From Steinernema hermaphroditum (lineage: Eukaryota > Nematoda > Chromadorea > Rhabditida > Steinernematidae): a stretch of DNA of 64,000 nt. The notes below the pieces were generated by a model, which was given only the letters and a program-made list of their open reading frames with translations, made no database searches and was not told where the DNA came from. Shown here piece by piece: positions 47,501 through 59,642 of the stretch. The stretch's first letter is position 1, and each line of letters begins with the position of its first letter. A program made the translations under genes and the position numbers. The stretch is from contig CM059624.1 of NCBI GenBank assembly GCA_030435675.1, forward strand, positions 2,628,769 through 2,692,768. The letters are read 5' to 3'.

Positions 47501-48161
47501 TGGAGCGGCCTGGCGTGCATCTAACCTGGGAGTCGCTTCCCTCGCTCATGCCGTGCTCGAAGCCCAAACGCCACAGCGAATCGCTCATTCGCAACATCAA
47601 GGAAGCGGAAAACGGCTCACGCGCCAGTTCCCTCGAGGTGGAGCACCGTATGCACAAGTATATCACCGCCACGGGCCTGTCCAATGGGATCTACCCGCCC
47701 CATGGGGTGAAGACGGTTCTCTCCAACGGCGGACTGATTCATCATGGCAACGACCATAGTCCGTCGCCACAGAAAGGCGACCTCGACGCCGCGCATCAAG
47801 CTCAACTGCTCCTTCTACAGAGGATATATCAGGAGCTTAAGGTATAGACGTCACCGGAGGAAAAGGGTGCGTCTGCAGACAGTCTCACCTGTAAGATTGG
47901 GAACGACCAGCTCGACGTTGGTTTATGATCCAAATGAAGAAGTCAGACGCACTATTTTCTCTCCGCTTCTTACAGACGTCTAAACTCGCCTTTCAGTCTA
48001 TCACGAAACGAATGATCGAAGCAGAACGCGAAGGCGACCAATCGAACAACTGGAAGTTCGCGGCGATGGTCGTCGACCGACTGTGCCTGTACGTCTTCAC
48101 TGTGTTCATCGTCGCCTCCGTGCTCGGGATTCTCCTTTCCGCGCCCTATATCATCGCCTAA
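44522..48161 (+). CDS. Alpha-type nicotinic acetylcholine receptor subunit (ACR-16/alpha7-like), 518 aa
   Basis: Nine exons: 44522-44723, 45904-45953, 46232-46341, 46387-46537, 46586-46688, 46978-47172, 47218-47414, 47458-47841, 47997-48161. A cys-loop cation channel subunit. It shows a signal peptide, [43 protein letters not shown], the cys-loop [15 protein letters not shown] (Cys154 and Cys168), alpha-type vicinal cysteines in [11 protein letters not shown] (218-219), GEKITLQITVLLS entering M2, the post-M3 motif [12 protein letters not shown], a long M3-M4 loop, [11 protein letters not shown], and M4 ending APYIIA. Two introns of exactly 45 nt (46342-46386, 47173-47217) have no stop and keep the frame if retained, but family alignment requires their removal. 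A TTTCAG acceptor lies 14 nt before the ATG. Poly(A) signal at 48219, only 87 bp from the convergent SRP14 stop. Confidence 0.93.
44724..45903. repeat. nAChR intron 1 with dispersed repeats
   Basis: 45243-45365 matches 33602-33715 in reverse complement (core AAAACTGGGCATGATACT); a third partial copy follows at about 45450-45515. Words like GGTTGAGCGGCTGA recur at about 45407 and 45712. Confidence 0.5.
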
Positions 48162-48310
48162 GCACACCACCAGCTCATCTACGACCTGCTCCCTTTTCCT
48201 GTACAAAGCTAAAATCTTAATAAAACTTATTTTCTCACTGAGCAGACAACAATCACTGAAAACAATTAATACATCAGCAATAATAAATTAGATACAAATC
48301 TTATCAACGG

Positions 48311-49216
48311 CTATTTGGCCGGCTTCGGACTAGTGGTTGTTGACGCGGTACCGGAAGCGGGGGCGGCTGGTTTCTCGGCGGCAGGCTTCTTAGCTTTCTT
48401 CTTCTCCACCTTCTCTGGTTTCTTCAAGTTGTCCATGTTGCATTTCAACACTGAACTGTAAGCGCTTTGGAATTTGTTCACTTCTTTCGCTGGCACCTGA
48501 AATGAATAGATTCATTATGGGCACATACAAAATCAGCGGAAGAGAGGGTAGAAATAAACAAAAGTCTGCTCGGCATTTCGGAAAATAAAGTTGTCAGTGT
48601 GACCGTACATCTTTCTTATCCGATAGAATGCTTCCTAATCGATCAATGATGGATGGACAGTTTCACGACAGTTTCTTGCTGTCAGCATACAACCGACCCT
48701 AGAGCGAAAGGGAAGTTATGGAAGAAGGTTCAGCTTGCACGAGCTGTCCAGACAGCGTGTCTATTAGACATGCTTGGCGTGAACTCTGCAACTTTGCAGT
48801 TCACTCTGCAGTTTTCGAATGTCGGTGGCGTTTTTGCTTGAATGAAAGACAAATTTTTTTCATCAGTTCCTCTTAAAAGCATTCAAATTACTGGCGCTAG
48901 TGACGGCAATGGACAAACGCAGCGGAAATAAGCAAACTTCTGAATGAACCCACCACGCAGGAGATCTTTTTGTTTCCAAGCCGAGCACGGAACATGCAGA
49001 AGTTCTCGGCCTTGGCCGCAGCCTTGGCCGCCTTCTTAGGGTCTTTAGGGTGAGGCTTAATTCTTCCGTCATCTGCAATAGGGCGTTATTTTCGTCACCA
49101 AACGTGTAAATCTTACAGTGCTTCAAGGTGATCGTAACAGAGTCGGAGCCGCCCATCCGGGACTTCTGGAACATGTCGTTCAGCTCGACGAGGAAGGCAT
49201 CGCTCTCGATTCGCAT
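48311..49216 (-). CDS. SRP14: Signal recognition particle 14 kDa protein (SRP14), 134 aa
   Basis: Three exons on the minus strand: 49117-49216, 48954-49072 and 48311-48496. SRP14 pairs with SRP9 to bind the Alu domain of SRP RNA and pauses translation elongation during targeting to the ER. Family blocks are IESDAFLVELNDMFQKSR at the N-terminus, VTITLKHYDGR, the basic loop KPHPKDPKKAAKAA, FRARLGNKKISCVV, and KEVNKFQSAYSSVLKCNMDNLKK. The C-terminus is a Lys/Ala/Pro-rich tail ending SPKPAK, as in several metazoan SRP14 proteins. A TTTCAG acceptor sits 8 nt before the ATG. With the hnRNP U-like gene ending 351 nt upstream on the same strand, a downstream operon position is possible but unproven. 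Exon 2 is assumed to use a GTGGGT donor. Confidence 0.92.
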
Positions 49217-49567
49217 TTTGAAACCTGAAATTGGACCAAATCAAGTGAATTCACAAGAATCTCACGAAAAGAACACGAAACACGTGGTTTTCAATCACCA
49301 AAAGTTAACTACAACATGTACCTATCCCGCATGCAAGATGATCGTTGCAGGACCACTGATCAAGTCAACAGCGACCGCCCTCTGATGGAACCTGCAAACG
49401 ACACACATGCTGATTCGACATCTAACGGCTGTCAAGACACCGCTTCTAATCAACACAAAGAAGTTTTATCTCGAGCTTTCAATGCACACACCAACAGATC
49501 AATCTAACAAAATACTATCAATCAAGAAAACAACTATGGACAGTGACAACGTACAATGTTCAGAGTA

Positions 49568-52303
49568 TCAGGGTTGCTCATAGCGTGGTTTCGACGTGAT
49601 ATTGTTCGTTCTCATGTGCTGCGTGATGACGACCTTCTGCGGCGGAGGACGATGAAAATCTTCATCCTTTTCTCTTCTTCGGTCGCCATAGGAGCCGTAC
49701 GTACCTCCGCCGCGTCGTCCACGTTGATAACGTTTCTGATACCACGGTTTCGCTTCGTCGTTATATAGGTTGACAATCTTGATCGCGTCCATAATCCGTT
49801 CAACGGGTGGCTCGATGAACACGACGTCTTCTATGGGTTCTTGATCTTGGTTCGGGATGGACATGACCGCCTTCAGTTCGAGCATTGCTTCGGACGGAAC
49901 GGTTCCCGTGCCCTCCATGCGAGCTTGTCTCCGCTGGCGCTTTTGGAAATCTTCGTCGCTCGGGATGATGACGACACACTTGCGTTGGAAATCCTTGAAC
50001 TGTGTCAACCTCCGCCGACGAGTATCCCGGGAAACGTTGGTCATGTCGATGATGTAGTTGTGTTTCCGTCTGCAGGCCATATGGAGGGATCGGGTTACTG
50101 CTTTGGCGATCAAGCCCATGACCATGTCCCAACGACCTCGGTGTACTCGTCTTCTAGGCATTCCGTTGATCTGAAAAGACAAAAATGAGATCAAAAGTGA
50201 TAAGCATTTGATCAAATATGAAGAGTTCAGTGCTTTTTTCTATCGAAAGTATTCAGAGTGGCGGAAGTGATCTACACTTACCGTCATGGCATTAGAGACA
50301 GCGTCGGTAGAAATAAGAATCCAGTGCTCGTCAGGGTGATCTCGTAAGTATTTCCTCACCCACGTGGTCTTCCCTACAGCGGGTAGGCCGACCATCATGA
50401 GTACCGTGCAGTGCTCCTTGCTTTCTGGTGCTATCCGACTCCTTATAACATGGCCTTCGCGGAGCTGAACATCCGATAACCAAATGGTTTCTTCGGTGAG
50501 TGACGCGGGCTTCCTAAAGGATCCAATTCTGAAATGCCAGCAAAGCAGCTTTCTTACTTGAAATCATCGGTACCGAAAAGTCTTCCAAAGTTAACGTGTA
50601 CTTTACAATTTTTGCTGGCGACGTGTGGGAACATAGCCAATCCTTGAGGTATTTGTATGTCTGAGAACGCCGTTCCCAGATGAGTGTCATTCTTGTAGAA
50701 GTCTATTGACCGATTCCTCAAATTCTGAAATTTCCATTCATTACTCATTATGCTCTTGATCGAATCGGCTCACCAGAACTGTCGTCACAATATCGCCTGT
50801 TTCCAGTGGCTCTCCATAGTCCGCAAACGTGAAGTTTTGCATTGTACGTCCGTACATGTCGAACCCAAAAGAGTTCGGCGCTTCACCGAGCTAAACAATG
50901 AACTTGATCCCAGAATCAGCCAATACAACGCTTACCACGTGCATCGTACTTGTACCCGAGTCGACCGACCATCCAACGCGCACATCGTGTGGCATGGTCT
51001 CCTCGAAAGGTACATGTTTGATGGAGAGACATTCGACAATCTAGGGACAAATAGGAGGAAATAAACATCGGTAGCAAAGGCAACATAGGTAGTACAAGGT
51101 ATGATACGACATTTCGCAAATATTTCCCGTAAAACGTGTACATTTACAAGCTTTATTAGCTTCCATCACAACAAAAAAATCGAACACCAAAAAAGGACCG
51201 AGTCCTCTGTTGTCACTAAACGAGCAATAAACACCTACCTTGACTTGGAACGCATATCCACTCGAGAGGGAGCTCGAGTCGGTATCCTCCTTGATGAGGA
51301 ATCCGTAGTTTGCCTTCACTCCTCCATACATCAGTGCGAATCCGTCGCTGACATCGGGGTCGATCACGTTCTTGTCATCGACATGCCCTTTCATATTGAG
51401 ATCGGCGTTAACTGAAATGTTTTGGATAAAACACGGTTTACTATTCTAGTGATTTCTCTCTGATATAATGTTTTAATTCTAAGCAAAAAAGAGTAAATTT
51501 GCTAGTAAAAGAGTAAATTTGCTAGTCTAGTCTCTGTGAAGAATTAATGCATTCCCAGCACATACAGTAATCAAGCTCGAATTCGTCATCTCCTATCAGT
51601 TCGTCTTCATCTGGCATGGTGGGCTTTTTATTCTCGGTTTTCTTAACGTGAGGAATGCCGGCGGCAGCCGCAAACAGAGCGTTACCGTCTTCTTCATCCG
51701 ATTCCGGCACTGGCTCGCCGTGAAATTCCAACTCCTTGGGGACGTCATCGGAAATCTCGACTAGGCTAGGGTCCGGAAGCTCTTGGGTGTATTCGACCAC
51801 CTCTTCTGAAACACAGAAGTTAAGACTAGATTAAAAGGAGATGATTTCTTTACCCTTGACTTTGCTCATGCTACCTAATACGTCGGAAGCACGCTTCATC
51901 AATTCGCGAGGGTCGTGCAACAGCACCGGATCGATGTACTGTGACACATCGTTCTCCTTGGACATTCTTTTCAGATCGTCGTTGACGCAGAGGCGTTCAC
52001 AACTTTCTAAAAACAGAACAGATCGGCTAGTAGACGAATCAAAAACTCGATAAATAGGAGCACACGCCTGCGCAACCGTATACCAGGAAGGCGCCAACGC
52101 GAGATGCGCGAAAACACGCCAGAGTCGTTCAAAATATCCTCTATTTCAAAATTATCTTCCGAAATAGTTAGGATCGATCGAATTTCTGAGGATATCGTTG
52201 CGGGACTCAAGGATTTTTCGTACGTTAGGTCCACTTGCGCTGCCTTTCTTTGCCCTGCTTGCTCTTCACTTGAAGCGTGTTTTTTCATTCGCGTATTGTG
52301 CAT
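49568..52303 (-). CDS. hnRNP U-like protein (SPRY plus P-loop kinase-like domain), 674 aa
   Basis: Nine exons on the minus strand: 52084-52303, 51854-52006, 51566-51805, 51239-51411, 50936-51040, 50774-50890, 50558-50724, 50282-50528, 49568-50170. After an acidic N-terminal half comes the SPRY domain (about 200-390: FELDYFNADLNMK, GYAFQVK, VRVGWSVD, GDIVTTVL, MFPHVASKNCKVHVNFG). Then comes the kinase-like P-loop GLPAVGKTTW (about 439) and the block RRKHNYIIDMTNVSRDTRRR, all diagnostic of hnRNP U/UL proteins, nuclear RNA-binding factors linked to splicing and chromatin. The C-terminus is Arg/Gly-rich and short. Intron 7 is only 29 nt (50529-50557) but must be spliced because the frame stops inside it. 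The first exon has no recognised domain and could be longer or different; the SAP domain of vertebrate hnRNP U is not obvious. Confidence 0.88.
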
Positions 52304-52491
52304 TTTCGAGTCATGTCGCCACCAGCAACACCGAAATCGCGCCCTCTAGTCCGGGTTCGCCGTATCACTTCTTCCCCCACAGACAGCTGCGGGCGAGCGA
52401 AGCGAGCCCCGTATTCATTTTGCGTGCGGCCTTCGTGCGCCAAATATAGCCATCATCAGAACGGTCACACAAATTCTGTTCATGAAAAAAG

Positions 52492-52590
52492 TGTGCTCTT
52501 TTTTCACCCGTGCTCTTTTTTCACCTGTGCTCTTTTTTCACTGTGCGCTTTTTTCACTGTGCTCTTTTTTCACCTGTGCTCTTTTTTCAC
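52492..52590. repeat. 16-18 bp tandem repeat, six units
   Basis: Six near-identical units of TGTGCTCTTTTTTCACC in tandem, about 190 bp upstream of the assumed hnRNP U-like start. A minisatellite. Confidence 0.85.
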
Positions 52591-52624
52591 ATAATCCTTT
52601 CAACCTTTTGCGCGCCCCTTCTGT

Positions 52625-52810
52625 GTGTTCACCAGTGAATCTTCGTTACTCAACTCCCATGGCATCACCTTCCACTGCGTGCCGTTCGCCAGGCCCAAGC
52701 CCGTCAAGCCCGACAGAATCAGGCTTGAATTCGTGAGTAAGGACACGCCCGCCAGATGCCGCGTGACCGTTGGTGGTCAAGCGCTTCGTGCCGAGACCGG
52801 CCGCGTGTGA
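52625..52810 (+). other. Possible exon of an unidentified gene
   Basis: A 61-codon frame without a firm start ends at a TGA at 52808. Its second half (GITFHCVPFARPKPVKPDRI, then RLEF) uses C- and G-ending codons like real exons in this window. No donor or upstream exon was found and no family recognised. Confidence 0.25.
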
Positions 52811-53815
52811 TGAAGTGAAATTTCGAAATATCCTCGGTTAGTCACGTGAACGCGTGATGCTCGGCCTTCTCGTTCGAGATGTCCCCTGGATCGCAATCGG
52901 CACATAAGACTCGAAGAACGACCGATCCGAAAGTGCTAAAAAGATGATAGGGCACTGCAAAAAGAGACAAACATGCAAAGATAGATCACGGGGTCTGTCT
53001 GCGATCCGCTGTTTCCCACTGAACCCTATCATAAAAATGAAGGCAGTCGTTTGCAGCATTTGTCTAACAGAAAGACCCCGAGAAAAGGGAGACACTTTAC
53101 CTCTGCACCCTCACAAAAATCCACCCTCAGCGACAAATACTTCGCTGCCTGCAGACGTTTGCAACCGTCAGGCAGTGTTTTGCTGCTTTCACACTCCGCG
53201 TGCGTTTTGTCGATAGTTTTTTTGTTTCTACCCGATAGACATGAAATTCGAAATTATAGACATATCGTCGCTAGGTCTGTCTTTGATGATCTGAAGTCTA
53301 CAGCCAAAACATTCCTCCAATGCTGCCTGAACAACCAAGGCGCTCATACGGTAATCGCCTTTTTTCATTGCGGTTGGGCGATTACTGCATCTTCATGACG
53401 CCAACCGCAAGTGCAATGTGTCTCTCCTGACCTGAGTAAACGTGCGTGCGGGCCGTCCTACAGGGCGCTCGTGATCAACGCAGGAAATGTGAGTTCATAA
53501 TGGTGTTGCCGGAGAAAATAACGATCCCGGTTGTTGAAAATTATTTGCAAAAATGACAAAAAAAATCAGATGATTCGATTCGTATTTTTATGAATTCTTT
53601 CCGGTTGTTCTCCGCAAGATCTAAAAAATTCTTGATTATCTGTGAGATCTGAAAACCCACAGTTCCTATCAGTTGCAGATCCAGCCAAGTGGTTGGTCAG
53701 TGCACACTGAACGTTATCGATTTAGCGCACAGCAACTGATCTATCGATTTAGCGGCGGTCATTCATATTTCTTAACTTGTTTTTGCTCACTTATAATATG
53801 TTTTCTTTCAGAACA
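52811..53815. other. No gene recognised
   Basis: Upstream region of PGAP1. Short frames only; a CSICL motif in one frame (about 53055) is too short to support a zinc finger. Confidence 0.45.
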
Positions 53816-56655
53816 ATGCGGAAAGCACTCATCTTGCGGCTCGTTTTCGTGCTGACCTTTTTCGGCGCGGGTGTCATTTTCGTCGCCAAGAATAGAGCCG
53901 ACAGGAATGAGTGCTGGATGACGTTCATGTGGGGACGGATCGGTTTTGTGGTAAGTGGTGATATTTTATGTTGTTTTTTAAGTTGATTGTGTTTAGAGAG
54001 CCGCAGTAGACGAAGGCAGCAGTTATTCTCTACTCGTTTATGGCGAAAACCTCCAGTTAAGAAAGTTAGAGTAAGTTGTCTGTAGGTAATATGACTGTCT
54101 GTGGTGGAAATGCTAATGTCTCAGACAATAACTGTCTAAGAGGGTTCTCTAAAATCGCTTCTTTATTTTCTGTCTGTTTGGGAAACCGAGCGACTCACAA
54201 TCCAAAAGCGGATCGAAAAGCTGATTTTGCGTATTCTAGACAGCTATGTAGTCTGCATTGGTGTTCTCTATAGACTTATTCACTTTCCACAGGAAAAGCA
54301 CTTGATGAACCACAAGGATTTACTGGTCACTTGTAAAATATGCCTATTTTCAGAACAAACATGCGAAACGCTCTCACTGGAATACCGATCGTATTTGTGC
54401 CTGGAAATGCGGGCTCCGGATATCAAGCCCGATCGCTGGGATCTGTACTCTACAACAAAACAGTCGTACATGGTCACAAACACGTCTTCGACATGTTTGC
54501 AGTCGACTTCAACGAAGAACTATCCGGCTTAAGCGTCGATTATCTGATGGCTCAATCGAAATTTCTGGGAAAGTCTGTCGAGAAGATCCGTTCGCTGTAT
54601 CGAATACCACCGAAAGGAATAATCTTCCTTGGCCACTCAATGGGTGGCGTTGTGATACGGTCGCTCCTTCTGAACCCGCAATTCGATCCTTCCATCATGG
54701 CCGCTGTCATAACGCTCGCCACACCTCACAAGGAATCTCCGTTGCTGCTCTCTTCAGATGTACTAGGTTTCTGGGAGGATATTGAGAAGGCCTGGGCTGT
54801 GGAGCGAAAAGTCTCAGTATCACACATCCCAGTGGTATCGCTGAGTGCCGGATTCAAGGATGATCTGATCCATGAAGCAGCCACAAGATCGCCAAGTGTC
54901 CGACACTTCTCGACCACCTCATTGGATCGCCTTTGGCTCGAAGCTGACCATCTCTGTATCGTTTGGTGTAACCAACTCGTCACGTTTGTGCCGAACGCCC
55001 TGTTCTCATTCAGAAATCTCGTTTCAGGCTGCTTTCCCGATTTGTGAGAGGTTATGCAGAGTCTCCAGCGGCAGTCAAGAGAAATCCAGATGCTATAATT
55101 AAGCGATTTTTCCAAACGGATGGATATGAACGGTCTTGGTTGTCTGTAAGCCGATGATCGATTGCGTTAATGTTCAGCTTGTGGTTTAGGGGCCGATAAG
55201 GACACTAGCTGTTGAAAAAGGGAAATCTCTTGTTGCATTGGCTAGAAGAACCGAAAGGGGATCATTCATTTCAAAGCCATCTCGTTTGTTGAACCACGAC
55301 TGGAGAATTGCGGAAGTTTTGGGTCCAGCCAACGTCACGGTGAAGGAGGCGGCCGTTTTTGATGTAAATCTGTTGAGATTATGACTGTTTGTAAAGTTCT
55401 CTTTTCAGGTAGTGCCTACTGACTCACTTCCGTCATTCAATCCGTCATTGTGGGACACTAGTCTTGGCCTCTTCAAGCCGATCTATACCACTGACGTCAA
55501 GAGACGGAGGATTACTTATCTCCCCGTGAACCTTACGGATCCAACAGCTGTTTTCAAACTACGAATGGAGTACACTTCATGCAGATTCTATAATGAATCC
55601 CAATGTACTCGTTATATGAGTCTTCTTCATACTTATGTTGACAGTTTAGACCCTACGCGAATGATTTTCGATATCGGATCTACTCGCCGCTACAGCAGAG
55701 CCTCTTCTCCGCGATCCCAACTGCTAAAAATGTACAAAATCGACGCTGTTGACTCTGGAATTGGTCACGTTCTGATCATTGCCAACCCCAAATGCAATTA
55801 TCAAATCTCGATCAAGGCCGATGTACCAAGAATTATGATGAGGGTGTGTTCACCTAGTCCAAACACTGTAACCCGCTTGATTTCAGCCGTTCCAGAAACA
55901 CGCCTCCAGTGCTGTGGCTCTTTTCGCGTCCTACTGTATCGTGTCGTACTGCTTCCAGTCCTTGTTCCCCTACTCATCGTTCCCTGCACGCATTTTTATC
56001 TTACTCCTTGGAATCCAGAGCATGGATACGATCGCTCTTCTTCTTATTTCCCTCCTTGTCATCGTTGTTTATGAAATATGGGCGATGTTCTCGGGATTTC
56101 TTCACTTCCTACTGTCCAATGTTAAAGGGTTATTGGAACCGTCATTTAACGTCTCTAAGTTTGTTCATTTCAGGTTCCCCTTAACACGACCCTCTCGTCT
56201 AGTCTTATTCACCGTTTTGAGTGGCGTGGCCTGCAAGGCTCATTCGTTCCCGGTTCTTTGTATCGCAGCTTTAATCGGTATCAGAGTAAGTCGCTTCCCA
56301 CTTGGTTACATTTATTGTTTGACGGGCATTTCAGAATGCAAATAGTTCTTCACTTAGAAACATGTACTGTGCCATTATCCAACTCTCGATAGTGCCTTTC
56401 GTCGTCTATGTATGGAATCTCACTCGCTACGGCGCCATCTCCGGTCTCTTCCCTGACCACAACTTGATCTCAGCTCTACTCCTTCTCCTGCGGGTTCTCG
56501 TCGTCGAACAATGGCCATGGTCCTACTACAGCCAGTCTTTCCACATACGGGCATTTGTTTTTGTCAATGCATTGGTATTTTTAACTCTGTTCTATCAGTA
56601 TCTTAGGGTGTTCAGCCAGTCTGTAGCTATTCTAACTTTGATAGTTGCAATATAA
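53816..56655 (+). CDS. PGAP1: GPI inositol-deacylase (PGAP1), 761 aa
   Basis: Eight exons: 53816-53950, 53997-54070, 54354-54983, 55028-55145, 55190-55363, 55409-55843, 55887-56285, 56335-56655. PGAP1 removes the acyl chain from the inositol of GPI anchors in the ER, a step needed for efficient export of GPI proteins. Seen: an N-terminal membrane anchor (MRKALILRLVFVLTFFGAGV), the lipase core GIPIVFVPGNAGS, DMFAVDFNEELSG, the nucleophile elbow GHSMGG (Ser165), TLATPH, and ADHLCIVWCNQL with the catalytic His. A luminal middle region follows, then several hydrophobic helices to the C-terminus (SIVPFVVYVWNL, VFVNALVFLTLF). A TTTCAG acceptor lies 4 nt before the ATG, and AATAAA is at 56661. Within exon 7 a possible 60-nt in-frame intron (56114-56173) has a strong acceptor but weak donor and may be optional. 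Shorter than the human protein by about 160 residues, mostly in the C-terminal membrane part. Confidence 0.92.
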
Positions 56656-56666
56656 GTATTAATAAA

Positions 56667-59642
56667 GATTCTAGGTGAGTGGAGCAGTAATAATTCACCG
56701 GCGGTGGGTACGGTAACACGTTGTGGGAAGAGATTCGTGACGTCTGTGATCAAAGATGCGATTTGTTTCTCTGCTCTGAACACATGGACGTGAGGTAGAC
56801 AAATCAGAACAGGTGCCTGGATAGATCTCTGTACGGATCGATCAGCTCTGTCTGTTGTTGTCTTTGTATTCGTGTTATTCTTTGCAATATTCGATGTTTA
56901 GTGAATCCCATCTACAATATGAGAAAACCGACCGGTCATCACTTGCCTGGCTTCTATCTAGATGCTTGTGTTTCTGGCCCAACATGTGTGTACAGAAGGC
57001 CATTCAGAATGAAGCCTCAGTGCCAACATTCGGAGAGCCGAATTCAATTACCCACATCCCTCTCTGCTCATGTGTCTATCAACGACAGAAATGCTAATTT
57101 CTAATTATAATTACTAATCACTCCGCGATTAGTAATCGGACACATAGACAGACACAATACGCACACGCTTTGCCTCTTGCATCTTTACCCTCTTTCCCGT
57201 CTGCAACACCCGATAAACCCTTTGACCCTCAAAAAAGCGCGCCTCAAAGGGACATCTCCACATAAAGCGTCATTTTCCAGATATCAAACAACATCGAAAA
57301 GTGTACAGCTGCTCGTCGTCCATCGGGGTCAATCGATCTTTTCTGTCTCGCGACAGGAAGCACGTCTTCTTATCTCGCTTAATATAAATAAAAACAGCGA
57401 TGAGCGCTGATGTAGCATCACCTTTGGGATACTGTAGATCGGTCGCTATTTCTTTCAATGTCTATTATTTTGAAGCAGAAGCATAAAAGCTTACATTTAG
57501 AGGAGTGGTTATGTGAGGAACGATGTGCATCTGCAGATCTCTAAAGAGAAAAAAGCGACATCAGGAAGTCATAGAATTCGCAGATCCTGCTTCCTTTCTT
57601 GATCAATAAAGATGGTGATGATCACATCACAGAAAGAGGCCGCTCGTATGCTCTTATCTCATACGTAAATGGCCGCTTACTAAACGGCCGATTCCTAATT
57701 CGCTCCGATTCCTATTTCCTATTCCGTCACGTACCAAAAAAAAACGCGGTGAAATCGATCACGACAACACAAATCGGCTGATTCGATCCGCTCGTGGCCA
57801 TCGTTGGTTGCGCGTAGTTTTGATCTATACTCTTGATCAGCTTTTTCATTTTATTCACGAACAATACTCCTTATGTTTCTTATGCGTTTGAAATAGTTGA
57901 AAAACAGGAAAAGTAGGAACAAAGCGAAGTTTGTTTAAGCCATAATGCGGTCTATGTCGTCGGGATAAGTGCATAGAGCATCCATACTACTGTACTGCGA
58001 TTTACTGTTCAGAATCGGCCTGATGTGAACACTGAACGCTTCATGGTTCTCTTAAAGATCCTCTTGTGAACCAACCTTGTCCAGTAGCACATTTAAGCCG
58101 GTGCTCTTGACGTATTTGCCATGAAAATGACTATTTTCGCAGCTTTGGAAAAAGTTTCCTTGGTGACCGTGGCCCACATCCATAGATCATTCACTTCTGC
58201 AGTGAATTTAACACAGCGTTTGGGAAGTAATCGGCCTCGAGCGGTGAATTTGTGGCATCTTGTTAGGGCATTTACAGTCTAGTTCCGTTTTCTCAACGTT
58301 AAAAACAGATGTGATGTATTTTTTCTATCGAACGAACAGATTATCCAAAGATCGATAGACGGTGATTTTATGGAACATAAACAGATTAGTATAGTGTTTA
58401 CGTGCTTGTTCGACTGAAATCCAATGAATTCCATGTTCATGGATGATCTTAAAATAGGCGAAATAGCAGCAGAATTCAGAAGTGGACTTGTACGAATACA
58501 GTAAGAATTTCGCCTTCTCACTCTTTGACTTTGTTTTACAAAAGTGAATTATATGGGCATTATCGGAGGGGTATTAAATCTATTTTGTAAATGAAATTGA
58601 GAATAACAAGATAGCGCTATTCATAGCGGTTCTAAAACGAATCAACAGTCCAAAGTACACGAGGTGAAAGCCGATCTAAAGCTAAAAAGGAACGGATCTA
58701 CATCTTGAGGATACGGTAGCGTGATAACAAACAGTTGAAGCGGATCTTTCACGTAAAAGAGCACCAACGGACGAATGAACGTCAATCAAAAACAAGAGTG
58801 CAGCAAGCAAAACGTCACTCCATCACAGGACCTACCGTATCGACGACGTTTTAGGATCAACAGTCTTCTATCTACACAGTCCGTCTCTTTTGACAATATT
58901 GCGTTCTTCATGTATATTTGACATTTGACGAGCTTCCTAACCATCTCATTAACAAAATGCTTGGATAATAGACGGTAAATAAATACTTAAAGAGGATAAC
59001 GACCAAACGATTTAAAAGTACGATAGGGGTTTCGGAGGCGTTCATCTCAAGTACAGAACACGCGGAAATTACAATCATTTAAAAGCGAGTACAAGAAAAT
59101 GGCACATAAATGTGGATCGAATGGACCAGCTCGTTATTGGCATCGAAGCCAATCCATGTCTTGTGAACTATTTCTCATGCTAGTGAGCATAATTTGAGCG
59201 CCCAGTGTCACCAAGATCGGATTCTGTAGGCAAGTTTTGCGACCAAAACCCCCAGTGGGTAACAATACTTCACAAGGGGTGGCGGATTGGCGGATTGCAT
59301 TCAGTGAAACACCACTTACACATCCATTCGACAGTGGTCCACTGCAGACCAAGACTGTCTTGTGTCGGCTCATGACCTACCGTACCCACATCGCTTCAGG
59401 ATCCGATTGCTCGTGCTTTTTTGAATGATTTTTCATTGATTCTACATATACGTCGTCAATGGTTTTACTTCGCTCTACTTCCTAATTTCAGCAAAGTACC
59501 TTAGGAAACTGTCACCGTGCGCTTATCGCGTTCACTCGTTTCTGATACGGAGCCTGTCAATCACCGTACAAATTTCGCTTTTTCTCCATGGCGTACACCT
59601 CCATAAGACTCGCCTCACCGATGGCCGATCAGTGCAGTCCTC
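56667..59642. other. No gene recognised
   Basis: Roughly 3 kb upstream of the second pepsin-like gene. Open frames are short and lack features; no RNA gene or transposon ends seen. Confidence 0.45.

Noticed and set aside
53040..53150. CSICL motif considered as a RING finger
   Set aside because: Only the first Cys pair is present; the rest of the ligand pattern is missing.
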